DNA of 13,496 bases, from positions 1 through 13,496 of the forward strand of contig JACCXQ010000208.1 in the NCBI GenBank assembly GCA_013696945.1, read 5' to 3'. The translations under genes and the position numbers were made by a program. Of the stretch, positions 6,084-13,305 are shown in pieces; within the stretch, counting starts at the first letter, position 1, and the number at the start of each line of letters is the position of its first letter. The stretch is from Chloroflexota bacterium (GTDB taxonomy: Bacteria; Chloroflexota; Limnocylindria; Limnocylindrales; CSP1-4). A model generated the notes under the pieces. That model saw only the letters and a program-made list of their open reading frames with translations. It searched no databases and was not told where the DNA came from.

Positions 6084-7834
6084 GGGCCGTCATCGTGGCG
6101 GCCGGCGAGGTAGATAACGCTGCGCTTCGCGCGGCCGTGGATGGCGACCCTACCGCGCGCCCTATCGTCATCTGCGCGGACGGCGGCGCCCTGGAGGCCG
6201 AGTCTGCGGGCGTGACGCCGGACCTGGTGCTGGGCGATGGCGACTCGCTCAGCGAAGCCGACGTCGCGCGCCTGCGGGCGGCCGGGGTCACGGTCACTCT
6301 CGTTTCGCCCGAGAAGGACGAGAGCGATATGGAGCTCTGCGTCCGCGGGGCCGTGGAACGCGGCGCGGACCCGATCCGGATCTTCGGGGCGCTCGGCGGG
6401 CTGCGGCCGGACCACACGCTCGCGAACCTCGCGCTGCTGGCGCTGCCGCAGCTACGCGGCGTGGACGTGACGCTCGAGCACGCGGGTGGATCGATCCGGC
6501 TGGTGGATGCGGGCCGCTCGCCGGCCACGGCGGCGTTCGACGGGGCGCCGGGCGACCTGTTGTCGCTCCAGCCACTCGGCGAGGGAGCGGAGGGCATCAC
6601 GACCCAGGGGCTGCGCTACCCGTTGGACGACGAGCCGCTGGCCTACGGGCCGTCACGCGGCCTCTCGAACGAGTTCGTCGAGCCCCGCGCGTCGCTCGAC
6701 GTGGGGCGGGGGCGGTTGCTGGTCACCCACACGCGGCTTGCGGCCCTGGGGGCCGTGCTGGCGTTGCTCGCGCTTGTCGCCTGCGGACCGGGGGCCAGCG
6801 TACCGCCGAGCCCGACCACGCTGCCGAGCGCCGTCACGTCCCCCTCGAACCCGCCCGACCCGACCGAGCTCGTGCTCATGACCCACGACTCGTTCGCGCT
6901 GTCCGATGCCTCGATCGCCGCATTCGAGAGTGATCAGGGGGTCACGCTGCGCATCCTGCGGTCGGGCGACGCGGGCTCGATGGTCAACCAGGCCATCCTC
7001 TCGCGCGAGCACCCGCTCGGCGACGTCCTCTACGGCGTCGACACCACGTTCCTCTCGCGCGCGCTCGACGCGGAGCTGTTCACGCCGTACGCAGCGACCG
7101 CGCTCGATCAGATCACCGTGCCGGTCGATCCCCGTCGCCGGGTCACGCCGGTCGACTACGGCGACGTCTGCCTGAACCTGGACCCGGAGGCCTTCCGGGA
7201 CGGGTCCCCGCGGGCGCCCGATTCGCTCGACGACCTGACCGACCCGGCGTACCGCGGCATGCTCGTGGTGGAGAACCCGGCTACGTCGTCGCCGGGCCTC
7301 TCGTTCCTGCTCGCCACGGTCCAGCGCTTCGGCGACGAGGGCGCTACGACCTGGCGCGACTACTGGGCCGCGCTGCGCGACAACGATGTGCTTGTGACCG
7401 ATGGCTGGGAGGATGCCTATTACGGCCGCTTCTCGGGTGGCTCGGGCGAGGGCGATCGACCGATCGTCGTCTCGTACGCCAGCAGCCCGGCGGCCGAGGT
7501 CGCTTTCGCGCCGGATCCCAAGCCGGAGAAGGCGCCCACCACCGTCGTCGAGGACGGCTGTTTCCGCCAGGTCGAGTACGCCGGCATCCTCGCCGGCACG
7601 GAGGTTCCCGGAATCGCCGGCGCGTTCATCGACCACCTGCTCTCGCTGCCGGTCCAGTCCGAAGAGGTACCGCTCCAGATGTTCGTCTACCCCGTTCGCG
7701 GCGACGCGACCCTGCCCGACGTGATCTCCCGATTCGGGCCGCCTGCTGCGGCTCCGATCGAGCTGCCGTACCAGGTCATCGGCGCGGATCGCGAGCGCTG
7801 GATCAGCGAGTGGACGGAGATCGTCCTGCAGTGA
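6080..7834 (+). CDS. thiN-thiB: Fused thiamine pyrophosphokinase (ThiN) - thiamine-binding lipoprotein (ThiB/TbpA)
   Basis: 584 aa in one uninterrupted frame from GTG 6080. Residues 1-213 are a ThiN-type TPK (thiamine + ATP to TPP): ADGG 33-36, GDGDS 52-56 (usually GDFDS), EKDESD 78-83, GGLRPDHTLAN 106-116 and GLSNEF 194-199. The kinase domain ends where stand-alone TPKs normally stop (GRLLVTHT). The frame continues directly into a signal-like helix at 219-234 with lipobox LVAC (Cys235), a Pro/Ser/Thr linker (to about 262), and a complete thiamine-binding protein: HDSF 269-272, VDYG 358-361, NPATSSPGLSFLL 399-411, DGWEDAYYG 441-449, SYASSPAAEV 465-474, MFVYPV 534-539 and ISEW 575-578. As one chain it would be N-in/C-out, with the kinase in the cytoplasm and the binder outside. 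GTG 6701 (Val208) or TTG 6716 could start a separate ThiB internally, but no good Shine-Dalgarno precedes them. The stop overlaps thiP (GTGA). A TPP riboswitch precedes it. Confidence 0.93.
   Translation: MRAVIVAAGEVDNAALRAAVDGDPTARPIVICADGGALEAESAGVTPDLVLGDGDSLSEADVARLRAAGVTVTLVSPEKDESDMELCVRGAVERGADPIRIFGALGGLRPDHTLANLALLALPQLRGVDVTLEHAGGSIRLVDAGRSPATAAFDGAPGDLLSLQPLGEGAEGITTQGLRYPLDDEPLAYGPSRGLSNEFVEPRASLDVGRGRLLVTHTRLAALGAVLALLALVACGPGASVPPSPTTLPSAVTSPSNPPDPTELVLMTHDSFALSDASIAAFESDQGVTLRILRSGDAGSMVNQAILSREHPLGDVLYGVDTTFLSRALDAELFTPYAATALDQITVPVDPRRRVTPVDYGDVCLNLDPEAFRDGSPRAPDSLDDLTDPAYRGMLVVENPATSSPGLSFLLATVQRFGDEGATTWRDYWAALRDNDVLVTDGWEDAYYGRFSGGSGEGDRPIVVSYASSPAAEVAFAPDPKPEKAPTTVVEDGCFRQVEYAGILAGTEVPGIAGAFIDHLLSLPVQSEEVPLQMFVYPVRGDATLPDVISRFGPPAAAPIELPYQVIGADRERWISEWTEIVLQ
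6701..6784 (+). other. Internal signal anchor/lipobox at the ThiN-ThiB junction
   Basis: Codons 208-235 read like a self-sufficient lipoprotein signal peptide. A basic n-region (VGRGRLLVTHTR) leads into a hydrophobic core rich in Ala, Leu and Val, then LVAC followed by Gly-Pro-Gly. If translated from GTG 6701 the lipid-modified Cys would be residue 28, a normal spacing. Within the fusion the same segment would act as a transmembrane anchor between the kinase and the binding domain. No purine-rich ribosome-binding site is seen before 6701; a G-rich tract precedes TTG 6716 but lacks a recognisable AGGAGG core. Confidence 0.7.
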
Positions 7835-9498
7835 GGGGTCGGACGGCACTGCTGCTCGGGGCATTGCCGCTCGCGTTCCTGGCGGTCTTCTTCGTCTACC
7901 CGGTCGCCTCCATCGTTGGGATGGGCCTCGATGGGCGGGACGGCGGCGGCGGCCTCGGCGGAGTCCTCCAGACGTGGCTCGCGCCGCGCACCCTCGATGT
8001 CCTCTGGTTCACGCTCTGGCAGGCGGCCCTCTCGACGGTCCTGACGGTCCTCGCGGCGCTCCCGGTGGCCTTCGTCTTCGCTCGTTTCGAGTTCCGTGGC
8101 AAGCGGCTCCTGCGCGCGCTGGCGACCGTAGCGTTCGTCCTCCCGACCGTCGTCGTCGCGTCCGCGTTCGTCGCGCTGCTCGGGCCGCGGAGCCCGCTGA
8201 ACGATGTCATCGAGGCGGTGCTCGGGGCAGGGCAGCGACCGATCGCCCTCGACGGCTCGATCTGGGCGATCCTGCTGGCGCACGTCTTCTTCGACTTCGC
8301 CATCGTCCTGCGGCTCGTCGGAGGGGTCTGGGCACAGCTCGACCCGCGAGCCGAGGAGGCCGCGCGCGTTCTTGGCGCGAGTGGCTGGGCGGTCTTTCGC
8401 GAGGTCACGCTCCCGCTCCTCAGGCCGGCCATCGCCTCCGCGGCGGCGATCGTCTTCCTGTTCACGTTCACTTCGTTCGGCGTGATCCTGCTGCTCGGGA
8501 GCGCCGGGACGGTGACCCTGGAGGTGGAGATCTACCGCGCCACGGCACAGCTGTTGGACCTCCCGCTGGCGTCCTCGCTCGCGCTGCTCCAGATGTCGGC
8601 CGTGATCCTGTTGCTGCTCGTCTCGGCGCGCGTCGGTGAGCGGCTGGCCGTGGCGCAGCGGTTGCGTCCCGCGGAGGACTCCGCCCGGCGACCACGCGAC
8701 CGTCGAGAGCGTGTGACCGTCGCTGCGACAACCGGCGCGATGCTCCTCCTCCTAGGGGGCCCCCTGGCGATCCTCGTCGAGCGGTCGTTCGCGACCAGTG
8801 CCGGGTACGGGCTCGATGCCTACCGTGCCCTCGGTCAGACGGGCGCGCGGAGCGGCCTCTTCGTCCCGCCCATCGAGGCCATCGGGAACTCGCTGGCGTT
8901 CGCCGTCGCGACGATGCTCCTCGCCACGATCCTGGGGCTGCTCGCGGCGGCGGCCGTTGCGTATCGCCGGGGCAGCGTGTCCGGCGGCCTGGACGCGCTG
9001 CTGATGCTGCCGCTGGGCACGTCGGCGGTCACGCTCGGCTTCGGGTTCATCGTCGCGCTCGACGAGCCGCCGCTCGACCTGCGGACCTCGCCCCTGCTCA
9101 TCCCGCTCGCGCACACGCTGGTGGCCATCCCGTTCGTGGTCCGCGCCACCGTGCCGCTCATCCGCTCGATCGAGCCGCGACTGCGTGAGGCTGCGGCGGT
9201 CCTTGGAGCGCCGCCGCGTCGGGTCTGGCGCGAGGTCGACGCACCGGTCATCGCGCGCGCCGCCGCCATCGGGGCCGGGTTCGCGTTCGCCGTTTCGCTC
9301 GGCGAGTTCGGTGCGACGCTCTTCATCGCTCGCCCGGACGTCCCGACCGTGCCCGTGGCGATCTTCCGGTTGCTCGGACTGCCCGGTGCGCTCACGTTCG
9401 GTCAGGCGATGGCGATGAGCACGATCCTGATGATCCTGACCGCGGCGGCGGTGCTGGTCGTGGAGCGCTGGCGCTCCGGACAGCCGCAGGTCTTCTGA
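7831..9498 (+). CDS. thiP: Thiamine ABC transporter permease ThiP
   Basis: 555 aa from GTG 7831, whose GTGA overlaps the thiN-thiB stop; an in-frame GTG at 7810 is the alternative. About twelve transmembrane helices can be counted, six in each half, so both permease domains lie on one chain as in E. coli ThiP. Each half has the cytoplasmic EAA loop that docks the ATPase: EEAARVLGA near residues 175-183 continuing to a TLPLLRPA end, and EAAAVLGA near 453-460 continuing to DAPVIARA. A charged Arg-rich linker (about 278-296) joins the halves. The family is shared with Fe3+ (FbpB) and putrescine-type importers; thiamine specificity is assigned from the TPP riboswitch, the TPK and the TbpA-like binder in the same operon. 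It ends with TGATG, overlapping thiQ by 1 nt. Confidence 0.93.
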   Translation: MRGRTALLLGALPLAFLAVFFVYPVASIVGMGLDGRDGGGGLGGVLQTWLAPRTLDVLWFTLWQAALSTVLTVLAALPVAFVFARFEFRGKRLLRALATVAFVLPTVVVASAFVALLGPRSPLNDVIEAVLGAGQRPIALDGSIWAILLAHVFFDFAIVLRLVGGVWAQLDPRAEEAARVLGASGWAVFREVTLPLLRPAIASAAAIVFLFTFTSFGVILLLGSAGTVTLEVEIYRATAQLLDLPLASSLALLQMSAVILLLLVSARVGERLAVAQRLRPAEDSARRPRDRRERVTVAATTGAMLLLLGGPLAILVERSFATSAGYGLDAYRALGQTGARSGLFVPPIEAIGNSLAFAVATMLLATILGLLAAAAVAYRRGSVSGGLDALLMLPLGTSAVTLGFGFIVALDEPPLDLRTSPLLIPLAHTLVAIPFVVRATVPLIRSIEPRLREAAAVLGAPPRRVWREVDAPVIARAAAIGAGFAFAVSLGEFGATLFIARPDVPTVPVAIFRLLGLPGALTFGQAMAMSTILMILTAAAVLVVERWRSGQPQVF

Positions 9499-10553
9499 TG
9501 CTCACGCTCGGCGGGGTCAGCGCCGCGTACGGCGACAGGCGTGTGCTCGAGGACATCGACCTGAGCATCCCCGACGGAGCACTCGTCAGCATCCTCGGGC
9601 CGAGCGGGTCGGGGAAGACCACGCTGCTTCGGCTGATAGCCGGGCTCGAACGCCCTACCGCCGGTCGCATCTCGTGGGACGGCGCGGATCTCGCGCGTGT
9701 CGCCGTGCATGAGCGTGGCTTCGGGCTGATGTTCCAGGATCTCGGGCTGTTCCCGCACCGCGATGTTGCCGGCAACGTGTCATTCGGGCTCCGGATGCGC
9801 GGTGACGACGAGCCGTCCATCCGGCGCCGGGTCGCGGAGGTCCTGGAGCTCGTCGGGCTCCCCGGCAGCGAAGGGCGACAGGTGGCGCGGCTGTCAGGCG
9901 GGGAGCAGCAGCGCGTCGCACTTGCCCGCGCCATCGCACCCCGGCCGCGGCTCCTCATGCTGGACGAGCCGCTCGGGTCGCTGGACCGCGAGCTCCGGGA
10001 GCGGTTGCCGCTGGAGCTTCGCACGATCTTCCAACAGATCGGTGCGACGGTCCTCTACGTCACTCACGACCAGGAAGAGGCGCTCGGCATCGCCGATCGA
10101 ACGGTGATCCTGAGGGAGGGTCGGATCGAAGCCGACGGGCCGCCCGAGTCGCTCTGGCAGCGGCCGCCGTCGGCGTTCGTCGCCCGATTCCTGGGGTTCC
10201 GCAACGTTGCGCCTGCCGTGATGGTGGCAGGTGGCCGCGCGACCACGCCGTGGGGGCAGGTCGTTGTCGCCCCCGATGTCCCCGATGGGATCCACTCGAT
10301 CTTCCTCCGACCGGACGCGTTCACGCCACAGACCGACGGGCCGATCCGCGGCACGGTCACGGGGCGGCTCTTCCGTGGCGACCATGTCCGGTTGCGGCTC
10401 GCCATCCCCGACGCTCCTCCGCTCGAGATCGAGGCGCGATGGACCCCCCTGCCGGCCGTGGGTGACGAGCTTGCGCTCGCCGTGGACCCGGGCGGCGTCG
10501 TTGTCCTTCCCCGCGGGGCCGACGAGGCCACGGCTGGTACATTCCCGGCATGA
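9498..10553 (+). CDS. thiQ: Thiamine ABC transporter ATP-binding protein ThiQ
   Basis: 351 aa from ATG 9498, overlapping the thiP stop by 1 nt (TGATG). All ABC ATPase motifs are intact: Walker A GPSGSGKTT 34-42, Q-loop Gln80 in MFQDLGLFPH, signature LSGGEQQR 132-139, Walker B LLMLDEP 152-158, D-loop SLD and switch His190 in VTHD. After about residue 235 there is a C-terminal extension of roughly 115 residues with TOBE-like beta segments (VAPAVMVAGG, IFLRPDAF, GTVTGRLFRGDHVRLRL). E. coli ThiQ is only about 230 aa; the longer form resembles FbpC/PotA-type ATPases, whose TOBE domains can be regulatory. The protein powers ThiP. Its end overlaps the peroxiredoxin start as ATGA. Confidence 0.93.
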   Translation: MLTLGGVSAAYGDRRVLEDIDLSIPDGALVSILGPSGSGKTTLLRLIAGLERPTAGRISWDGADLARVAVHERGFGLMFQDLGLFPHRDVAGNVSFGLRMRGDDEPSIRRRVAEVLELVGLPGSEGRQVARLSGGEQQRVALARAIAPRPRLLMLDEPLGSLDRELRERLPLELRTIFQQIGATVLYVTHDQEEALGIADRTVILREGRIEADGPPESLWQRPPSAFVARFLGFRNVAPAVMVAGGRATTPWGQVVVAPDVPDGIHSIFLRPDAFTPQTDGPIRGTVTGRLFRGDHVRLRLAIPDAPPLEIEARWTPLPAVGDELALAVDPGGVVVLPRGADEATAGTFPA

Positions 10554-11050
10554 GCATCGATGCCGCCCCGAGCCTGATGCCGGCCGCTGGCGACGAGGCC
10601 CCGGACTTCACCCTCCCCGATGACACGGGCGCTTCCCGACGGCTGGGTGATGAACGAGGCCACTGGCTCGTCCTGTACTTCTATCCCACCGACGACACCT
10701 CTGGCTGCACCAAGGAGGCCTGCAGCTTCCGTGACGCTCACGAGGACATCAAGGCAAGCGACGCGGAGGTGTGGGGCGTCAGCATCCTGGGATCGGCCAG
10801 CAAGGCGGCGTTCAAGCAGAAGTTCGGACTCCCGTTCACGCTCCTCGCCGACGAGGACCATGCCGTCGCCGACCAGTACGGGACGTGGGTCCAGAAGGAG
10901 CGCCAGGGCAGCACCTTCTGGGGCGTCCAGCGCGCCACCTTCCTGATCGATCCCGAGGGCAGGATCTCCAGAGTCTGGCCTCGCGTCAACCCTGACGCGC
11001 ACGCCGACGAGGTGCTCGCGGCGCTCGACGAAGCCCGACGCGGGAACTGA
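10550..11050 (+). CDS. bcp: Thiol peroxidase, PrxQ/Bcp-type peroxiredoxin
   Basis: 166 aa from ATG 10550, overlapping the thiQ stop by 4 nt (ATGA). It reduces peroxides through a peroxidatic Cys53 in YPTDDTSGC, with resolving Cys58 five residues on (CTKEAC), the atypical 2-Cys PrxQ arrangement. The N-terminal GDEAPDFTLPDDTG and the later WGVSILGSASKAAFKQKFGLPF and RATFLIDPEGRI match AhpC/TSA-family members. There is no signal peptide, so it is cytosolic, and thioredoxin is the usual reductant in the family. Its place as the last, overlapping gene of a TPP-riboswitch operon is unusual; a link to thiamine is possible but unproven. Confidence 0.93.
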   Translation: MSIDAAPSLMPAAGDEAPDFTLPDDTGASRRLGDERGHWLVLYFYPTDDTSGCTKEACSFRDAHEDIKASDAEVWGVSILGSASKAAFKQKFGLPFTLLADEDHAVADQYGTWVQKERQGSTFWGVQRATFLIDPEGRISRVWPRVNPDAHADEVLAALDEARRGN

Positions 11051-11061
11051 CGCAAACAGAA

Positions 11062-11099
11062 CGAGGCATCGCTCGTGGGGGGAGACGAGCGATGCCTCG
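11062..11099 (+). terminator. Perfect 15-bp inverted repeat after the peroxiredoxin gene
   Basis: CGAGGCATCGCTCGT (11062-11076) and ACGAGCGATGCCTCG (11085-11099) are perfectly complementary, with an 8-nt purine loop (GGGGGGAG). It starts 11 nt after the peroxiredoxin stop. No T-tract follows on the plus strand, nor does one follow when read on the minus strand. It may be a terminator that works without a U-tract, an mRNA-stabilising 3' stem, or a protein-binding palindrome ahead of the next gene. Confidence 0.5.
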
Positions 11100-11147
11100 G
11101 CCGAAAGCATACAACTCCGCGAATGCCGCGCAAGAGGGACTCGCGCG

Positions 11148-11897
11148 ATGACCGATGAGACCGCCAAGCCGGCCCCGGGGTCGACCGCTGACATCCGTCG
11201 CCCGGAGCGCGTGATGGTCATCGTCGCGCACCCCGATGACGCCGACTTCGGGCCCGCCGGCACGGTGGCCGGGTGGGTCCGCGCCGGGACCGTGGCGCAG
11301 CTCGTCTGCTGCACCAGCGGGGACGCCGGGTCGGACGACCCGCGGACAGATCCGCTCGATCTCGCGCGGCTGCGCGAGGCTGAGCAGCGCGCCGCCGCGG
11401 CGATCGTGGGCTACGAGCACGTGACGTTTCTGCATCGACCGGACGGCGCGCTCGAGAACGACCTCGCGCTCCGCGAGCAGCTGGTGCGGCTGCTGCGGAC
11501 CTTCCGGCCGGACGCGGTGATGACGATGGATCCGACGGTCCTCATCCACGAGGACGGCTACGTCCAGCACACCGACCACCGCGCCGCGGGAATGGCCGCG
11601 CTGGACGCCGTCTACCCCGCCGCGCGCAACCCCATGGCGTTCCCGCACCTCGCCAACGACGAGGGCCTCAGTTCCCACGAGGTGAAGTGGCTCTATCTCT
11701 TCTTCACGGATAAGGCGAACGCCTGGATCGACACGACCGAGACCATCGAGACGCGCATCGGCGCGCTGCGCGAGCACCGAAGCCAGCTGCGCAACCCGGA
11801 CGAGCTCGAGGCTCGAGTCCGCGAGTGGGGACGCGAGGCCGGCACGCGCATCGGCACCGAGGCGGCCGAAGCCTTCCGTGTGGTCGAGTTGCCCTAG
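11148..11897 (+). CDS. PIG-L/LmbE-family Zn-dependent deacetylase
   Basis: 249 aa from ATG 11148, with AGAGGGA about 9 nt upstream. The family removes N-acetyl groups from GlcNAc-linked small molecules (MshB of mycothiol, BshB of bacillithiol, GlcNAc-PI de-N-acetylase). The metal and catalytic motif AHPDD is at 27-31 (His28, Asp31 as Zn ligands, Asp30 as general base) and the third ligand is His144 in HTDH (141-144). RLREAEQRAAA near 74-84 is the usual conserved helix. The length is normal and there is no signal peptide. The substrate cannot be told from sequence; mycothiol or bacillithiol partner genes are not in the window. A 97-nt gap containing the strong inverted repeat separates it from the thiamine operon, so it is probably expressed independently. 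Confidence 0.9.
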   Translation: MTDETAKPAPGSTADIRRPERVMVIVAHPDDADFGPAGTVAGWVRAGTVAQLVCCTSGDAGSDDPRTDPLDLARLREAEQRAAAAIVGYEHVTFLHRPDGALENDLALREQLVRLLRTFRPDAVMTMDPTVLIHEDGYVQHTDHRAAGMAALDAVYPAARNPMAFPHLANDEGLSSHEVKWLYLFFTDKANAWIDTTETIETRIGALREHRSQLRNPDELEARVREWGREAGTRIGTEAAEAFRVVELP

Positions 11898-12114
11898 ACG
11901 TCGGGCCCCTACCGGATGGCGCTGCGCGTCCACCCAGCGGACCAACGGGCGAAGGAACGGCCCGGCGGATACCGAAGATCGCACGCTCGTCCGCCGGACT
12001 GCCCGCCCGATGAACGAAACGCTGTGGAGCCCAGTGTTTCGAGCTCTTTTTGTCCCTTCGTTGGTCCATTCACCCTCTCCATGGACGATCGGACCTACCG
12101 TTTGGTCCGTTGGG
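11898..12114. other. Gap between convergent genes with repeated GGACCAA motif
   Basis: This 217-nt gap holds the terminator at 12015-12051 and no gene. GGACCAACG at 11939-11947 has a perfect inverted partner CGTTGGTCC at 12059-12067, flanking the terminator. A further TTGGTCC lies at 12102-12108, part of a small hairpin CGGACC/GGTCCG (12090-12095 and 12104-12109). The role of the repeats is unknown. Confidence 0.4.
12015..12051 (+). terminator. Intrinsic terminator of the PIG-L gene
   Basis: CGAAACGCTG (12015-12024) pairs with CAGTGTTTCG (12032-12041) over 10 positions with one G-U pair and a 7-nt loop, followed after AGCTC by TTTTT at 12047-12051. It lies about 120 nt after the PIG-L stop and points toward the convergent minus-strand gene, so it would insulate the two. 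Confidence 0.65.
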
Positions 12115-13212
12115 CTAGTGTGAGGGCGGATCCGCGAGGAGCAGCGGGCGGATGCGGCCCCACGAATCCCACAGCTCGCCGAGCGGATCGGCCCGGCCTC
12201 CCAGCATGGACAGCACCTGGTCGAGAGTCATCGACGGGGCACGGACCGCCAGGTGGTCCTCGGTCGCGACGCGGGCGCCGTCGAACAGTCGCGCGATCGA
12301 GGATGCCGACGGCATGCCGCCGACGCCGCGGACGTCGTAGCCCCCGTACGCCAGCGCAAGCGCCAGCTCGCCCGGGCCGGGCTGCCGGCCCCCGAGCCAG
12401 CCGTCGCGAGCGTGGTATCGGAAGCCCATCCCGGCCAGCGCCCGGACGATGACGCGTGCCTCATCCAGGGTGAACTGGCCCCAGAACGGGTGCCCCTCGT
12501 CGAAGTCGAGGTAACCCTCGTCTGCGGCGCTGGCGACGAGTCCCTCGACGAGCTCCTGGAGCAGGAGCATGACCCGCGTCACCTCCTGGCCGGTCTCGTC
12601 GGCCAGCTGCCGCGCGACGCCGTGGAGGACGCTGCGGTCGCCCCCAACGAGGCGCTCGATGACGAGCGGTGCGCGTTCCACCGGCGCGTCACCCAAGCTG
12701 GCCGGTCCGTCCGCCGCCACGAGCGCAGGTACGGTCGGTGCCGCGGCCGGCGCCACGTCCGACTCCTCGCAGGCAGCCAGCTGCTGACGCGCCTCCCGGC
12801 AGGCGTCGATCGCCATCTCGGCGCGGATCCGTTCCGCGTCGGCGATCCGTTCGGCCGCGTCTGCCGCCTGCTGCGCGTCCGTGACGTCGCGACGTACCTG
12901 TCCCAGACGCGCACGCGCTGCGCGTGACTCGCGGTTCAACCCGTCGATCTCGCGCATCCAGACTGCCACGGCGCCGCGCTCGTCGTCCGCGCCCTGACGA
13001 GCGCGCCGGTACGCGTGCTGCGCATGACCCTTGGCCTCGGCCACCACGGACGGATCGGCCGCCACCTGAGCCCGTTCGAGGCGCGTCTCCACGGCCTGGA
13101 GCTCAGCCCGCCTGTGCGTCAGCGTCTCGGCGGCCGCGGTCGCGGTGGCTCGGAGCTCGGCCGATCGGGCGCATGCTTCCTCGGCGCGCTGACGGAGCTC
13201 GGTGGAGGGCAT
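12115..13212 (-). CDS. Coiled-coil protein with an uncharacterised C-terminal domain
   Basis: 365 aa from ATG 13212. The frame stays open to 13377, but the extra 55 residues are Arg-rich and overlap the divergent gene start, so I prefer ATG 13212; no clear Shine-Dalgarno precedes it. Residues 1-150 are Ala/Arg/Glu-rich with heptad-like spacing, a long coiled coil. An Ala/Pro linker follows (about 150-185). Residues 190-365 form a compact domain with features such as VLHGVARQLADETGQEV, EGHPFWGQFTLDEARVIVRAL, FRYHARDGWLGGRQPGPGE and LALAYGGYDVRGVGGMP. I recognise no family or catalytic motif, and there are no membrane segments. It is divergent from an Fe-S oxidoreductase gene and convergent with the PIG-L gene. 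Confidence 0.75.
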   Translation of the reverse strand: MPSTELRQRAEEACARSAELRATATAAAETLTHRRAELQAVETRLERAQVAADPSVVAEAKGHAQHAYRRARQGADDERGAVAVWMREIDGLNRESRAARARLGQVRRDVTDAQQAADAAERIADAERIRAEMAIDACREARQQLAACEESDVAPAAAPTVPALVAADGPASLGDAPVERAPLVIERLVGGDRSVLHGVARQLADETGQEVTRVMLLLQELVEGLVASAADEGYLDFDEGHPFWGQFTLDEARVIVRALAGMGFRYHARDGWLGGRQPGPGELALALAYGGYDVRGVGGMPSASSIARLFDGARVATEDHLAVRAPSMTLDQVLSMLGGRADPLGELWDSWGRIRPLLLADPPSH

Positions 13213-13305
13213 GGCAGGCAGCGTAGGAGCGTGGCGGGCCGCTCGTCTACGTGACCTCCGGACGCTTGCCGGGGGTACCCGTCGCGAGCGTGGGAGGGGT
13301 CGGAG

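Noticed and set aside
6701..7834. ThiB as a fully separate gene starting at GTG 6701
   Set aside because: There is no stop codon ending ThiN and no clear Shine-Dalgarno before 6701, so ribosomes on thiN must read into thiB. Extra internal initiation remains possible but cannot be supported from sequence.
10064..11314. Long minus-strand frame (416 codons) antisense to thiQ and bcp
   Set aside because: It overlaps two clearly identified genes on the plus strand and shows no family motif; explained by GC-rich codon positions on the opposite strand. The same applies to minus-strand frames at 6653-7864 and 10986-11984.
11898..12114. tRNA or other structured RNA in the convergent gap
   Set aside because: The gap was scanned for a cloverleaf with T-loop consensus and none was found; the hairpin at 12015-12041 with T-tract is explained as a terminator.
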